Positions 1 through 8,165 of a DNA stretch of 64,000 nucleotides are shown piece by piece. Position 1 is the stretch's first letter, and every line of letters begins with the position of its first letter. The DNA comes from Usitatibacter palustris. GTDB taxonomy: Bacteria > Pseudomonadota > Gammaproteobacteria > Burkholderiales > Usitatibacteraceae. The position numbers were made by a program, and so were the translations under genes. The DNA is taken from the NCBI RefSeq assembly GCF_013003985.1, contig NZ_CP053073.1, forward strand, positions 372,001-436,000, read 5' to 3'. The notes beneath the pieces are model-generated. The model was not told the origin of the DNA. It ran no database searches and worked only from the letters and a program-made list of their open reading frames with translations.

Positions 1-1
1 G

Positions 2-310
2 AAGAAGTGGACTGCCGACGAGCTCAAGGCCGCCGGCGAGAAGGTCTACGCCGCCAACTGCGTCGCCTGCCACCAGGCCACGGGCAAGGGCATGCCGCCC
101 GCGTTCCCGGCGCTCGACGGCTCGAAGGTCGTGCAGGGTCCGAAGGCCGCGCAGGTCGCGACCGTGCTCAAGGGCCGGCCCAACACCGCGATGGCGTCGT
201 TCGCGCACCTGTCGAACACGGACCTCGCGGCAGTGATCACGTACACGCGCACCAGCTGGGGCAACAAGTCCGGCGAAGTGCAGCCTGCTGAAGTGAAGGC
301 GGCGCGCTAG
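2..310 (+). CDS. coxB: Cytochrome c oxidase subunit II, C-terminal cytochrome c domain (partial, 5' end outside window)
   Basis: Only the last ~102 codons are present. The reading frame enters at base 2 and ends in TAG at 308-310. The visible part is a small c-type cytochrome domain: a CVACH heme-binding motif near the start (bases 59-73), a downstream MPPAFP segment whose Met could be the sixth heme ligand, and a final helix typical of the class. In many betaproteobacterial aa3 oxidases subunit II carries such a C-terminal heme c domain behind the CuA domain, passing electrons from cytochrome c to CuA. The position directly ahead of ctaD supports this. The CuA domain itself lies outside the window, so a separate cytochrome c cannot be excluded formally. 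Confidence 0.85.
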   Translation, partial: KKWTADELKAAGEKVYAANCVACHQATGKGMPPAFPALDGSKVVQGPKAAQVATVLKGRPNTAMASFAHLSNTDLAAVITYTRTSWGNKSGEVQPAEVKAAR

Positions 311-357
311 AAGCGCGGCGCATTCGAAACCGAACTGAAGATCAAGCGGAGCACACC

Positions 358-1959
358 ATGAGCACTACGACCCACGCTCACGACACCCACGGCCACGGGC
401 ACGACGACCATCACCACGGTCCGCCCGCCGGCTTCACGCGCTGGATGTACACCACGAACCACAAGGACATCGGCACGATGTACCTCTGGTTCTCGTTCGT
501 GATGTTCCTCACGGGGGGCTCCATGGCGCTGCTGATCCGCGCCGAGCTCTTCCAGCCCGGCCTGCAGCTCGTCGACCCCGAGTTCTTCAACTCGCTCACC
601 ACGGTCCACGGCCTGGTGATGGTGTTCGGCGCGATCATGCCGGCGTTCGTGGGCTTCGCGAACTGGCTGATCCCCATGCAAGTGGGTGCAGCGGACATGG
701 CGTTCCCGCGCATGAACAACTGGAGCTTCTGGCTGCTGATCCCGGCCGCGATCCTCCTGATGAGCTCGTTCTTCGTGCCCGGCGGCGCCGCGGGCTCGGG
801 CTGGACGCTCTACCCGCCGCTGGTGATCCAGCAGGGCATGGCGGTCGACATGACGATCCTCGCCGTCCACATCCTGGGCGCCTCGTCGATCATGGGCTCG
901 ATCAACATCATCACGACCATCCTCAACATGCGCGCCCCCGGGATGACGCTGATGAAGATGCCGCTGTTCGTGTGGACGTGGCTCATCACCGCGTATCTCC
1001 TGATCGCCGTGATGCCGGTGCTCGCGGGCGCGGTCACGATGCTGCTGACCGACCGCCACTTCGGCACCTCGTTCTTCAACGCGGCCGGCGGCGGCGACCC
1101 GACGATGTTCATGCACATCTTCTGGTTCTTCGGCCACCCCGAGGTCTACATCATGATCCTGCCGGCGTTCGGGATCGTCTCGCAGATCATCCCGGCCTTC
1201 GCGAGGAAGCCCCTCTTCGGCTACGCGTCGATGGTGTACGCCACGGCGTCGATCGCGATCCTCTCGTTCATCGTCTGGGGCCACCACATGTTCACGGTGG
1301 GCATGCCCGCGGCCGGCAACCTGTTCTTCATGTACGCGACGATGCTCATCGCCGTGCCCACGGGCGTGAAGATCTTCAACTGGATCGCCACCATGTGGAA
1401 GGGCTCGATGACCTTCGAGACCCCGATGCTGTTCTCGGTGGGTTTCCTGTGCCTCTTCACGATCGGCGGCTTCTCGGGCCTGGTGCTCGCGATCACGCCG
1501 GTGGACATCACGCTGCACAACACCTACTACGTGGTGGCGCACTTCCACTACGTGCTCGTGTCGGGCGCGCTCTTCGCGATCATGGCCGGCGTGTACTTCT
1601 GGCTGCCCAAGTGGACGGGCCACATGTACAGCGAGGGCCTCGGAAAGCTGCACTTCTGGCTCTCGATGATCGGCTTCAACGTCGCGTTCTTCCCGCAGCA
1701 CTTCCTGGGCCTCGCGGGCATGCCGCGCCGGATCCCGGACTACGCGCTGCAGTTCACGGAATGGAATGCCATCTCGACGATCGGCGCGTTCATCTTCGGC
1801 CTGTCGCAGCTGCTCTTCCTGTACGTGATCGTGAGCTGCATCCGCAGCGGCAAGAAGGCGGAATCGAAGCAGTGGGAAGGCGCGGATTCGCTCGAGTGGA
1901 CGCACCTGCCCACGCCGCTGCCGTACCACACGTTCGAGACCCAGCCGGTCCTCAAGTAA
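358..1959 (+). CDS. ctaD: Cytochrome c oxidase subunit I (aa3-type, A1 family)
   Basis: 533 residues, the normal family length. It is the catalytic subunit holding low-spin heme a, heme a3 and CuB, and pumps protons across the inner membrane. Visible ligands and pathway residues: H84 in VHGLVMVF, H260 in GHPEVY with E262 and Y264 (the Glu marks the A1 D-channel type, the Tyr is the one cross-linked to His), H309-H310 in WGHHMF, and H395/H397 in VAHFHYV. About twelve hydrophobic segments are present. The first ~20 residues are His/Asp rich; such tails occur in other betaproteobacterial subunit I proteins and may bind metal. It is the second gene of the cta operon, 47 bp after coxB. Confidence 0.98.
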   Translation: MSTTTHAHDTHGHGHDDHHHGPPAGFTRWMYTTNHKDIGTMYLWFSFVMFLTGGSMALLIRAELFQPGLQLVDPEFFNSLTTVHGLVMVFGAIMPAFVGFANWLIPMQVGAADMAFPRMNNWSFWLLIPAAILLMSSFFVPGGAAGSGWTLYPPLVIQQGMAVDMTILAVHILGASSIMGSINIITTILNMRAPGMTLMKMPLFVWTWLITAYLLIAVMPVLAGAVTMLLTDRHFGTSFFNAAGGGDPTMFMHIFWFFGHPEVYIMILPAFGIVSQIIPAFARKPLFGYASMVYATASIAILSFIVWGHHMFTVGMPAAGNLFFMYATMLIAVPTGVKIFNWIATMWKGSMTFETPMLFSVGFLCLFTIGGFSGLVLAITPVDITLHNTYYVVAHFHYVLVSGALFAIMAGVYFWLPKWTGHMYSEGLGKLHFWLSMIGFNVAFFPQHFLGLAGMPRRIPDYALQFTEWNAISTIGAFIFGLSQLLFLYVIVSCIRSGKKAESKQWEGADSLEWTHLPTPLPYHTFETQPVLK

Positions 1960-1967
1960 GACGAGAC

Positions 1968-2093
1968 ATGCAGGCGATGCAGAAACCCACGCCCGAACAG
2001 CGCCGCAAGGCGATCGTCACGGCGATCGTGCTCGCGGCGATGGTCGTGGGCATCTACGGCGTCTTCATGTTCAAGTTCGTCGCACGCGGATGA
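1968..2093 (+). CDS. Small cytochrome oxidase assembly protein (41 aa, single membrane span)
   Basis: A 41-residue peptide (MQAMQKPTPEQRRKAIVTAI...) that starts 8 bp after the ctaD stop and overlaps the start of ctaG. It has a short basic N-terminal tail, one hydrophobic helix (about residues 16-35) and ends FKFVARG. A tiny one-span protein between ctaD and ctaG is a regular feature of betaproteobacterial oxidase operons and is annotated as a cytochrome oxidase small assembly protein; its molecular role is not established. A second in-frame Met at residue 4 is an alternative start. Confidence 0.75.
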   Translation: MQAMQKPTPEQRRKAIVTAIVLAAMVVGIYGVFMFKFVARG

Positions 2094-2614
2094 TGGCTCC
2101 CGAAATCACGCTGCAGAACCGCCAGCTCATGGGGAAGCTCCTCGTGATCACGGTGCTCATGCTCGGTTTCGGGTTCGCGATGGTGCCGATGTACCGCCAG
2201 ATCTGCGAGGCGCTGGGCATCACGCAAAGCCGCACGGTCGGGGCAGTGAATACGCAAGTCGATACGTCGCGCACCGTCTCGGTCGAGATGGTCGCCTCGA
2301 GCGCCGCGGGCCTGTCATGGAAGTTCGAGGCGCTCGACCGTACGCTGAAGCTGCACCCGGGCGAGCTCGCCACGGTACGCTACCGCGTGGAGAACACGCT
2401 GGGCCGTCCGGTGACGGCCAACGCGAGGATGAGCACCGCCCCGGAAATCGCGGGCCGCTACATCGTGAAGCAGGAGTGTTTCTGCTTCAGCAGCCAGACG
2501 CTCGCCGCCGGCGAAGTGCGCGAGATGCCGGTCGTGTTCCGGGTGAGCCCGGATGCGCCCAAGGACATGGACACGGTATCGCTGTCGTACACGTTCTTCG
2601 AAGTGAAGGGATAA
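2090..2614 (+). CDS. ctaG: Cytochrome c oxidase assembly protein CtaG/Cox11 (copper delivery to CuB)
   Basis: 174 residues. It has one N-terminal membrane anchor (about residues 15-34) and a periplasmic immunoglobulin-like domain. The copper-binding CFCF motif is intact (C130, C132), and a further Cys lies just after the anchor (C39), as in Cox11 proteins. The family inserts Cu(I) into the CuB site of subunit I. The start codon overlaps the stop of the small upstream gene; a second ATG at 2093 is an equally good start. Translationally coupled within the cta operon. Confidence 0.96.
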   Translation: MMAPEITLQNRQLMGKLLVITVLMLGFGFAMVPMYRQICEALGITQSRTVGAVNTQVDTSRTVSVEMVASSAAGLSWKFEALDRTLKLHPGELATVRYRVENTLGRPVTANARMSTAPEIAGRYIVKQECFCFSSQTLAAGEVREMPVVFRVSPDAPKDMDTVSLSYTFFEVKG

Positions 2615-2615
2615 G

Positions 2616-2789
2616 TTGAAGGACGCCTTCAAGGCGGTCTTCTGGGGTTTCTTCGGCGTGCGAAAGCGCGACGAATACGAGGCGGATACCAAGCGCCTCA
2701 CGCCGCAGGTGGTGATCGCGGCGGGTTTGATTTGCGCAGCTGCCTTCGTGCTGCTGCTGTTTGGAATCGTGAAGCTGGTCACAAGATAA
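2616..2789 (+). CDS. DUF2970 family small membrane protein (57 aa, TTG start)
   Basis: A 57-residue protein that begins with TTG one base after the ctaG stop: MKDAFKAVFWGFFGVRKRDEYEADTKRLTP, then a single hydrophobic helix (about residues 34-52). The amphipathic first 20 residues followed by a one-span C-terminal helix match DUF2970 proteins, which occur at exactly this place between ctaG and ctaE in betaproteobacteria. The function is unknown; oxidase assembly is inferred from context only. No ATG is available in frame at the 5' end, so TTG is the likely start. Confidence 0.75.
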   Translation: MKDAFKAVFWGFFGVRKRDEYEADTKRLTPQVVIAAGLICAAAFVLLLFGIVKLVTR

Positions 2790-2802
2790 AAGGGAGCCTT
2801 AC

Positions 2803-3654
2803 GTGAGCAACGCACAACCCGGCGGATATTACTTCGCACCCCCCTCGCACTGGCCCATCGTGGGCTCGGTCGCGCTCTTCTTCCTTGCGGTGGGCGGCGT
2901 CCTCCTCATGAACAGCCACGGCGTGGGCTGGATCCCGTTCGCGATCGGCTTCTTCACGCTGGTCTACATGCTCTTCGGCTGGTTCGGCACGGTGATCCGC
3001 GAGAGCGAAGGCGGCCTGTTCAACAACCAGGTGGACATGTCGTTCCGCTGGTCGATGAGCTGGTTCATCTTCTCGGAAGTGATGTTCTTCGCCGCGTTCT
3101 TCGGCGCTCTGTTCTACGCGCGGGTGTATTCGGTGCCATGGCTGGGCGACGTCGACAACAAGCTGCTCTGGCCGGAATTCGCCGCGCACTGGCCGACGAT
3201 GGGCCCGTACCGCCCGGCCGAGTTCACGCCGATGGGCGCGTGGGGCATTCCCGCGATCAACACGCTGCTGCTGCTCTCGTCGGGCGTGACCTGCACGTGG
3301 GCGCACTGGGCGCTCAAGAAGAACGACCGCGCGAACCTGATCTTCGGCCTGTCGCTCACGATCATCCTGGGCATCATCTTCATGTCGCTGCAGGCCTACG
3401 AGTACATGCACGCGTACTCGGACCTGAACCTGAAGCTCACGACGGGTGTCTTCGGCTCGACGTTCTTCATGCTCACCGGCTTCCACGGCTTCCACGTCAC
3501 GCTCGGCCTCACGATGCTCACGGTGATTCTCTTCCGCAGCGTCGCCGGCCACTTCAAGCCCGACCATCACTTCGCCTTCGAGGCGGTGTCCTGGTACTGG
3601 CACTTCGTGGACGTGGTCTGGCTGGGCCTGTTCCTGGTGGTTTACTGGCTGTAG
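2803..3654 (+). CDS. ctaE: Cytochrome c oxidase subunit III
   Basis: 283 residues with seven hydrophobic segments, GTG start preceded by an AGGGAG-like ribosome site. The signature stretch FHGFHVTLG (about residue 227) and the final WYWHFVDVVWLGLFLVVYW are diagnostic of CoxC. Subunit III stabilises the catalytic core and proton uptake. It is the last gene of the first cta transcription unit, followed 26 bp later by a strong intrinsic terminator. Confidence 0.98.
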   Translation: MSNAQPGGYYFAPPSHWPIVGSVALFFLAVGGVLLMNSHGVGWIPFAIGFFTLVYMLFGWFGTVIRESEGGLFNNQVDMSFRWSMSWFIFSEVMFFAAFFGALFYARVYSVPWLGDVDNKLLWPEFAAHWPTMGPYRPAEFTPMGAWGIPAINTLLLLSSGVTCTWAHWALKKNDRANLIFGLSLTIILGIIFMSLQAYEYMHAYSDLNLKLTTGVFGSTFFMLTGFHGFHVTLGLTMLTVILFRSVAGHFKPDHHFAFEAVSWYWHFVDVVWLGLFLVVYWL

Positions 3655-3680
3655 GCCGGTCGCCGCGGCAACAAACCGGG

Positions 3681-3707
3681 AAAGCCGCACTTCGGTGCGG
3701 CTTTTTC
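3681..3707 (+). terminator. Intrinsic terminator after ctaE
   Basis: An 8-bp perfect GC-rich stem (AGCCGCAC / GTGCGGCT, 3683-3702) closed by a TTCG tetraloop and followed by TTTTT. It ends the ctaE transcript. The opposite strand also has a run of T bases after the stem, so it may serve the convergent small membrane gene as well. Confidence 0.88.
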
Positions 3708-3718
3708 GTTTCGAGTCC

Positions 3719-3916
3719 CTAGCGGGATGCGCCCGGCACGAGGCCGAACCAGTAGGAACCGACGAGGATCGCGAAGATCAACAGTGAGAGCACGATGCGC
3801 ACGGTGAGGGCGGTGACTGCGCGGTTCGACTGACCCTTGTCCTTGTAGACGAAGAACAGGCCCGCGAAAAGACTCACCAGGACCGCAACGAGCAGGACGA
3901 TGACGATGATTTTCAT
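3719..3916 (-). CDS. Twin-transmembrane protein, DUF2909 type (65 aa)
   Basis: 65 residues with two hydrophobic helices (about 3-23 and 38-60) joined by a polar hairpin, YKDKGQSNRAVTALTVR. This pattern matches the twin-transmembrane (DUF2909) proteins found in beta- and gammaproteobacterial oxidase clusters, usually between ctaE and surf1 on the opposite strand as here. No enzymatic motif is visible, and a role in oxidase biogenesis is inferred from position. It is divergent from surf1, with only 33 bp between the two starts. Confidence 0.75.
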   Translation of the reverse strand: MKIIVIVLLVAVLVSLFAGLFFVYKDKGQSNRAVTALTVRIVLSLLIFAILVGSYWFGLVPGASR

Positions 3917-3949
3917 GGCGCGACGAGTTTACTCCGCGAAGGGCCCGCG

Positions 3950-4660
3950 ATGCTGACGCTCGGCCGCTGGCGCTTCACGCCCGGCCTCGTGCCCACGCTC
4001 GCCGCGGTGGCGATGGTGGCGCTGACGCTTTCGCTGTCGCGCTGGCAGTTCAATCGCGCCGACGAGAAGACCGCGCGCCAGGCGCTGCTCGAAGCGCGCG
4101 AACGCGAGCCCGTGTTGTCGCTCGCGGCATCGGGCGCGAGCGCCGAGGCGCTTGTTTATCGCCACGTTCGCGCCGAGGGCACCTACAAACCCGAGGGCCA
4201 GGTGTTCATCGACAATCGCCAGCACGCGGGCCGCGCCGGATTCCACGTGATGACGCCGCTGATGCTCGACGGCGGCGGCGCGGTGCTCGTGAACCGCGGG
4301 TGGATCGCACGCACGAATGCCTACCCGCAGCCACCGGCCGCGCCCGTTCCCGAAGGACGCATCACGGTGGCGGGCCTCGCATCCATTCCACCGCCGCGCG
4401 TGCTCGAGCTCTCGAAGGAGACGATCGCGGGCTCCGTCTGGCAGAACCTCTCGATGGCGCGTTATCGCGAGCTCATGCGCATCGACGCGCTGCCCGTCGT
4501 GTTGCTCGCCGAGCCGCCGTCGCCGGGTCTCGTCGCGGTTCACGACAAGCCCGACCTCGGCATCGCCAAGCACCAGGAATACGCGCTCACCTGGCTCGCG
4601 CTCGCGACGACCGTGGTCGGGCTCTGGCTCGCGCTGAACCTGAAGAGGCAGCCGCAATGA
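3950..4660 (+). CDS. surf1: SURF1 family cytochrome oxidase assembly protein
   Basis: 236 residues with the SURF1 layout: an N-terminal membrane span (about 12-30), a large periplasmic domain containing VFIDNRQHAGRAGFHVMTPL and the conserved VLVNRGWI, and a C-terminal span ending HQEYALTWLALATTVVGLWLAL. SURF1 assists heme a insertion into, or early assembly of, subunit I. The TGA stop overlaps the ATG of the next gene (ATGA). It starts a second cta transcription unit, divergent from the DUF2909 gene. Confidence 0.95.
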   Translation: MLTLGRWRFTPGLVPTLAAVAMVALTLSLSRWQFNRADEKTARQALLEAREREPVLSLAASGASAEALVYRHVRAEGTYKPEGQVFIDNRQHAGRAGFHVMTPLMLDGGGAVLVNRGWIARTNAYPQPPAAPVPEGRITVAGLASIPPPRVLELSKETIAGSVWQNLSMARYRELMRIDALPVVLLAEPPSPGLVAVHDKPDLGIAKHQEYALTWLALATTVVGLWLALNLKRQPQ

Positions 4661-5214
4661 CGTTCGGTCCGCGCGCCAAGCTGCTGCTGATCTTCGCGTT
4701 GTTCGCCTCGCCCATCGCGGCCTCGCTGATCGTCTACAACTTCTTCCCGCCCGACAGGCCGACGAGCTACGGCGAGCTGATCGCGCCATCGCCCATCACG
4801 ACGCAGCCGTTCACGAAGCCCGAGGGCGGGCCGCTCGCGTTCAACGACATGAAGGGCAAGTGGCTGCTCGTCGTTTCCGACTCCGGGGCCTGTCCGGCCG
4901 CTTGCGTGGAAAAGCTCACGACGCTTCGGCAGGTGCGCCTGGCACTCGGCCGCAATGCCGATCGCGTCCTGCGCGTGTTCGTCGTCGACGACACGTTGCC
5001 GCTGGCACCCGCGGTGCTGGAGCCCTTCGCGGGCACGGTGGTCGCGGTTACCCAGCGCGGCATGGCGCTGCCGCTAGGCCCCGCCAACGACCGTGCATTC
5101 GTCTACGTGGTCGATCCGCGGGGCCTCGTCATGATGCGATTCCCCGCAAAGGCCGACCAGGCGCGCATGCTCAAGGATCTGCAGCGCCTCCTGAAGGCCT
5201 CCCAGATTGGCTAA
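4657..5214 (+). CDS. Membrane-anchored thioredoxin-fold protein, SCO-like, in the oxidase operon
   Basis: 185 residues. One N-terminal span (about 8-27) precedes a soluble periplasmic domain with [18 protein letters not shown]79-x3-C83 has the spacing of the SCO copper site. The strand [15 protein letters not shown] resembles the SCO core but lacks the conserved His found in true SCO proteins (present in the gene at 6121-6723). Proteins of this kind are common between surf1 and ctaA in betaproteobacteria. A copper-shuttling or thiol-redox function in CuA/CuB assembly is a reasonable inference, not established. Starts inside the surf1 stop (ATGA overlap). Confidence 0.75.
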   Translation: MTFGPRAKLLLIFALFASPIAASLIVYNFFPPDRPTSYGELIAPSPITTQPFTKPEGGPLAFNDMKGKWLLVVSDSGACPAACVEKLTTLRQVRLALGRNADRVLRVFVVDDTLPLAPAVLEPFAGTVVAVTQRGMALPLGPANDRAFVYVVDPRGLVMMRFPAKADQARMLKDLQRLLKASQIG

Positions 5215-5217
5215 AAT
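5212..5217 (+). promoter_or_regulatory. Possible -10 element just upstream of cyoE
   Basis: TAAAAT lies ten bases before the cyoE ATG, at the junction where ctaA would be expected. No convincing -35 hexamer was seen 16-18 bp upstream. If used, transcription would begin about four bases before the start codon. The same hexamer followed by nearly the same bases occurs before the tRNA gene at 25371. Confidence 0.35.
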
Positions 5218-5227
5218 TACGGGTTCC

Positions 5228-6121
5228 ATGGAACAAACCGCGCATCCTGCCGAGGGATTGGGGCTGCAGTTCTGGCGCCTCATGAAGCCCCGGGTCGTTT
5301 CGCTCATCGTCTTCACGGCGGTGATCGGGATGCTGCTCGCAGCCAAGACGGTGCCCCCGCTGCCGCTCATGGGCTGGGCCACGCTGGGCATCGCGCTCGT
5401 CGCGGGTGCGGCGGCCGCCTTCAATTGCCTGGTCGAGCAGAAGATCGACGCGGCCATGGCGCGCACGCGCGCTCGACCCAGCGTCATGGGCACGATCACT
5501 CAGACGCAAATCCTCATCGGGTCCGGTGGTGTCGGCGGGCTGGGCCTCGCGATCCTCTGGCACGCGGTGAACCCGCTCACCATGTGGCTCACGATGGCGA
5601 CGTTCGTCGGGTACGCGGTCATCTACACGGTGATCCTCAAGCCCGCGACGCCGCAGAACATCGTGATCGGCGGCGCTTCGGGCGCGATGCCACCGGTGCT
5701 CGGATGGGCCGCGATCGCGGGCGAGGTGCCGTACCAGCCGCTGCTGCTCTTCCTCATCATCTTCGCGTGGACGCCGCCGCACTTCTGGGCGCTGGCACTT
5801 TATCGCCGCAAGGAATACGAACGCGCCGGCGTGCCGATGCTCCCGGTGACGCACGGCGAAGCGTTCACGCGCCTGCACCTGTTGCTCTACACGCTCATCC
5901 TCGTGGCCACGACGCTGCTGCCGTTCGCCACGGGCATGTCGGGCGTGTTCTACCTCGGCATGGCGCTCGTGCTCGATGCCGTCTTCCTGGGCTTCGCGAT
6001 CGCGATCTGGCGCAAGTACAGCGACGCGCTCGCCAAGCGCACGTTCGCCTATTCGATCTTCTACCTGGCGATGCTCTTCGCGGCGCTGATGGTCGATCAC
6101 TACCTGCCGTTGTTCGCGTGA
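5228..6121 (+). CDS. cyoE: Protoheme IX farnesyltransferase (heme O synthase)
   Basis: 297 residues from ATG 5228; an in-frame TTG at 5207 would add seven residues but lies inside the upstream gene. A polytopic UbiA-family prenyltransferase that farnesylates heme b to heme O. The first Asp-rich motif appears as N66-x3-E70-x3-D74 followed by MARTRARP: the first Asp is replaced by Glu. The second motif region, [16 protein letters not shown], is intact. The next step, heme O to heme A, needs CtaA, which normally lies immediately upstream but is missing here. A TAAAAT -10-like hexamer sits at 5212-5217. Confidence 0.95.
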   Translation: MEQTAHPAEGLGLQFWRLMKPRVVSLIVFTAVIGMLLAAKTVPPLPLMGWATLGIALVAGAAAAFNCLVEQKIDAAMARTRARPSVMGTITQTQILIGSGGVGGLGLAILWHAVNPLTMWLTMATFVGYAVIYTVILKPATPQNIVIGGASGAMPPVLGWAAIAGEVPYQPLLLFLIIFAWTPPHFWALALYRRKEYERAGVPMLPVTHGEAFTRLHLLLYTLILVATTLLPFATGMSGVFYLGMALVLDAVFLGFAIAIWRKYSDALAKRTFAYSIFYLAMLFAALMVDHYLPLFA

Positions 6122-6723
6122 TGCGCCGCGCCACCGCGTGGGCCGCCCTCGCAACCGCCGCGTTGCTCGCCTTCGGGTGCGACAAGCTCTTCACGCCGGC
6201 CGCGGGACCGTTCCACGGTGTAGACGTCACCGGTTCGCCTGCGATGGGCACCGACTTCCGTTTGAAGGATCCCGACGGCAAGGAGCGCACGCTCGCGGAT
6301 TTTCGCGGCAAGGTGGTCGCGATCTTCTTCGGCTACACGCAGTGCCCGGATTTCTGCCCCACGACGCTCGCCGACTTCGCCAATGCGATGCAGATCCTCG
6401 GCGCCGACGCACAGCGGGTACAGGTGATCCTGATCACCGTCGATCCAAAGCGCGACACGCCCGAGCTGCTCAAGCAGTACGTGCCCGCGTTCAACCCGAC
6501 GTTCCTCGGCCTGTACGGCGATGCGGCGGCAACCGCGAAGGTCACCAAGGACTTCAAGATCTACGTGAATGAACGACCGGGCAGCGCGCCCAATCGCTAT
6601 CTCGTCGACCATTCGTCGCAGACGCTCGTGTTCGATCCGCAGGGCCGATTGCGCCTGATGATTCCTTACGGGGCGCCGGCCGCGAAGATCGCGAGCGACC
6701 TGAAGATCCTGCTCAACTCGTAA
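6121..6723 (+). CDS. sco: SCO1/SenC family copper chaperone for cytochrome oxidase
   Basis: 200 residues. The N-terminus is a lipoprotein-type signal ending LLAFGC (C20), so it is probably a membrane-anchored periplasmic lipoprotein. The thioredoxin fold has the copper site complete: C75-x3-C79 in GYTQCPDFCP and H164 in YLVDHSS. SCO proteins deliver copper to the CuA centre of subunit II and keep its cysteines reduced. The ATG overlaps the last base of the cyoE stop, so the two are coupled. Last gene of the cta cluster. Confidence 0.95.
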   Translation: MRRATAWAALATAALLAFGCDKLFTPAAGPFHGVDVTGSPAMGTDFRLKDPDGKERTLADFRGKVVAIFFGYTQCPDFCPTTLADFANAMQILGADAQRVQVILITVDPKRDTPELLKQYVPAFNPTFLGLYGDAAATAKVTKDFKIYVNERPGSAPNRYLVDHSSQTLVFDPQGRLRLMIPYGAPAAKIASDLKILLNS

Positions 6724-7253
6724 GCCGACCCTTTCTTCCCGCGACCTCCGCCATCGATGGGTGGGGTCAACCCGGGGGAGCCCACTACGTCGGGAAGAGG
6801 ATCGATCTCGCTACTTCATATGTCGCTCGAGATTCCTTGCGCACCGCCGTTCTGCAGCGATCGGTGACACCCCCTCTCGACCCACACCCATCGCTGTCGA
6901 AGGTCGCGGGAGGCTTGTGGCATCACCGCTCCGGTGAAGCCCCGTTGATAATTTGATGAGGCAGGCGGTGGCTGGTGCCGCCCTCGTCGATGTACGACCG
7001 CGGACATGACTGGCACGCGCTGACAACGTTCGATCAGCGCCGCCCCGCTGTTGGAGACGCCCCGATGGTTCCGGCGCTGAGGCATCGACGAAGGGTTGAT
7101 CACGAGAGGCCCCCCACCGCTCGCTGCAGGATCGCCGGTGCGCCAGGAATTTCGAGCGCAAGTTTGGGTAGCGAGATCGGCGGCGTTTGATCGAGAGGTT
7201 GGGGCCGGCTCGGGATCAACCCTTTGGCGATGGCACCAAACTCAAAAGAAATG
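6724..7253. repeat. Gene-free region with degenerate inverted repeats
   Basis: About 530 bp without a credible gene, between sco and the rpoH terminator. It contains related repeats in alternating orientation: 6736-6763 is imperfectly inverted against 6885-6911 (CCCGCGACC...ATGGGTG against its reverse complement), and 6803-6871 is imperfectly inverted against 7111-7179 (shared CGATCTCGCTAC, ATTCCT-GCGCACCG, CTGCAGCGA-CGGTG blocks). The AAGGGTTGATC block at 7091-7101 is inverted at 7214-7224. Smaller hairpins are at 6923-6937 (TCACCG-CTC-CGGTGA) and 7035-7079 (CAGCGCCG...CGGCGCTG). This could be a decayed mobile or palindromic element or a structured RNA. The short reading frames inside show no recognisable product. 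Confidence 0.6.
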
Positions 7254-7278
7254 AAAAAGCCCGCCGAAGCGGGCTTTC
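7254..7278 (-). terminator. Intrinsic terminator of rpoH
   Basis: Read on the minus strand, a 9-bp perfect stem AAAGCCCGC/GCGGGCTTT with a four-base loop is followed by TTTTTC. It lies 17 bp beyond the rpoH stop. Confidence 0.88.
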
Positions 7279-7294
7279 TCATTGATGCGGTTGC

Positions 7295-8143
7295 CTAGCG
7301 GACTTCCGCGAGCTGCACCTTCATCTTCTGCATCGCCTTGGCTTCGATCTGGCGGATGCGCTCGGCGGAGACGCCGAACTCGTCGGCGAGCTCGGTCAGC
7401 GTCATCGGGTTGGTCTCGTTGAGCCAGCGCGCGCGGATGATGCGGCGGCTGCGTTCGTCGAGCCCTTCGAGCGCGGCGGTGAGGCCGGCAGTGCGAAGGT
7501 TCTCCGACTGCGTGCGCTCCAGCTCCTCGGCCGGCGTCTCGCCCGTGTCCTTGAGGTAGGCGATCGGCGCGTACGACTCTTCGCCGTCATCGACCGTCGG
7601 CTCGAGCGGGATATCCGAACCCTGCAGGCGGCTTTCCATCTCGACGACGTCGCTCTCCTTCACGTTGAGAGTCTTCGCGATCTGCTTCACTTCCTTGGGC
7701 GAAAGCGTCGCCGACGAAGCCTTCATGCTTCGCAGGTTGAAGAAGAGCTTGCGCTGCGCCTTGGTCGTGGCGACCTTCACCAACCGCCAGTTGCGCAGGA
7801 TGTATTCGTGGATCTCGGCCTTGATCCAGTGGATCGCGAACGAGGCAAGGCGCACGCCGCGCTCCGGGTCGAAGCGCTTCACCGCCTTCATCAGGCCGAT
7901 GTTGCCTTCCTGCACGAGGTCCGCCTGGGGCAGGCCGTAGCCCATGTAGTTGCGCGCGACCGAGACCACGAGGCGCAGGTGCGACATCACCATGTCACCG
8001 GCGGCCGTCAGGTCGTTCTGGTCCTTGAGCTTCCGGCCGAGTTCAAGTTCGCGCTCGGGCGTCAGCATCGGAATGGCGTTCACGGCCTGGACATAGGACT
8101 CCAGGCTGGAAACCGAAACCACTGGAAGGGTCATGCTGGTCAT
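7295..8143 (-). CDS. rpoH: RNA polymerase heat-shock sigma factor sigma-32
   Basis: 282 residues. I chose the ATG at 8143 because AGGAGG lies nine bases ahead of it; an ATG at 8167 would put the ribosome site inside the gene. Sigma-70 family layout: region 2 (ARNYMGYGLPQADLVQEGNIGLMKAVKRFDPERGVRLASFAIHWIKAEIHEYI), the RpoH box QRKLFFNLR at residues 130-138 that separates RpoH from other group 3 sigmas, and a region 4 helix-turn-helix (TLTELADEFGVSAERIRQIEAKAMQKMK). It directs transcription of chaperone and protease genes. A perfect CIRCE operator covers its promoter, so HrcA repression is predicted. It follows ftsX on the same strand. Confidence 0.97.
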   Translation of the reverse strand: MTSMTLPVVSVSSLESYVQAVNAIPMLTPERELELGRKLKDQNDLTAAGDMVMSHLRLVVSVARNYMGYGLPQADLVQEGNIGLMKAVKRFDPERGVRLASFAIHWIKAEIHEYILRNWRLVKVATTKAQRKLFFNLRSMKASSATLSPKEVKQIAKTLNVKESDVVEMESRLQGSDIPLEPTVDDGEESYAPIAYLKDTGETPAEELERTQSENLRTAGLTAALEGLDERSRRIIRARWLNETNPMTLTELADEFGVSAERIRQIEAKAMQKMKVQLAEVR

Positions 8144-8165
8144 CTCTTTGAGCCTCCTGGGGTTC

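Noticed and set aside
358..420. His-rich N-terminus of CtaD as a novel metal-binding domain
   Set aside because: His-rich N-terminal tails occur in other betaproteobacterial subunit I proteins, so it is noted in the gene entry only.
307..1929. 540-codon open frame antisense to ctaD, and similarly long antisense frames elsewhere
   Set aside because: Compositional artefacts of high-GC coding DNA: Arg/His/Asp/Glu-rich, no domains, no ribosome site, fully covered by a conserved gene on the other strand.
6736..6911. 6S RNA in the structured intergenic region
   Set aside because: The size of the 175-bp inverted-repeat unit fits, but I do not see the conserved central-bubble flanking sequences, and the repeats cross another inverted pair.
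6811..7161. Small open frames in the 6.7-7.3 kb intergenic region
   Set aside because: Low-complexity Arg/Ser-rich translations on both strands within inverted repeats, without a ribosome site or recognisable fold.
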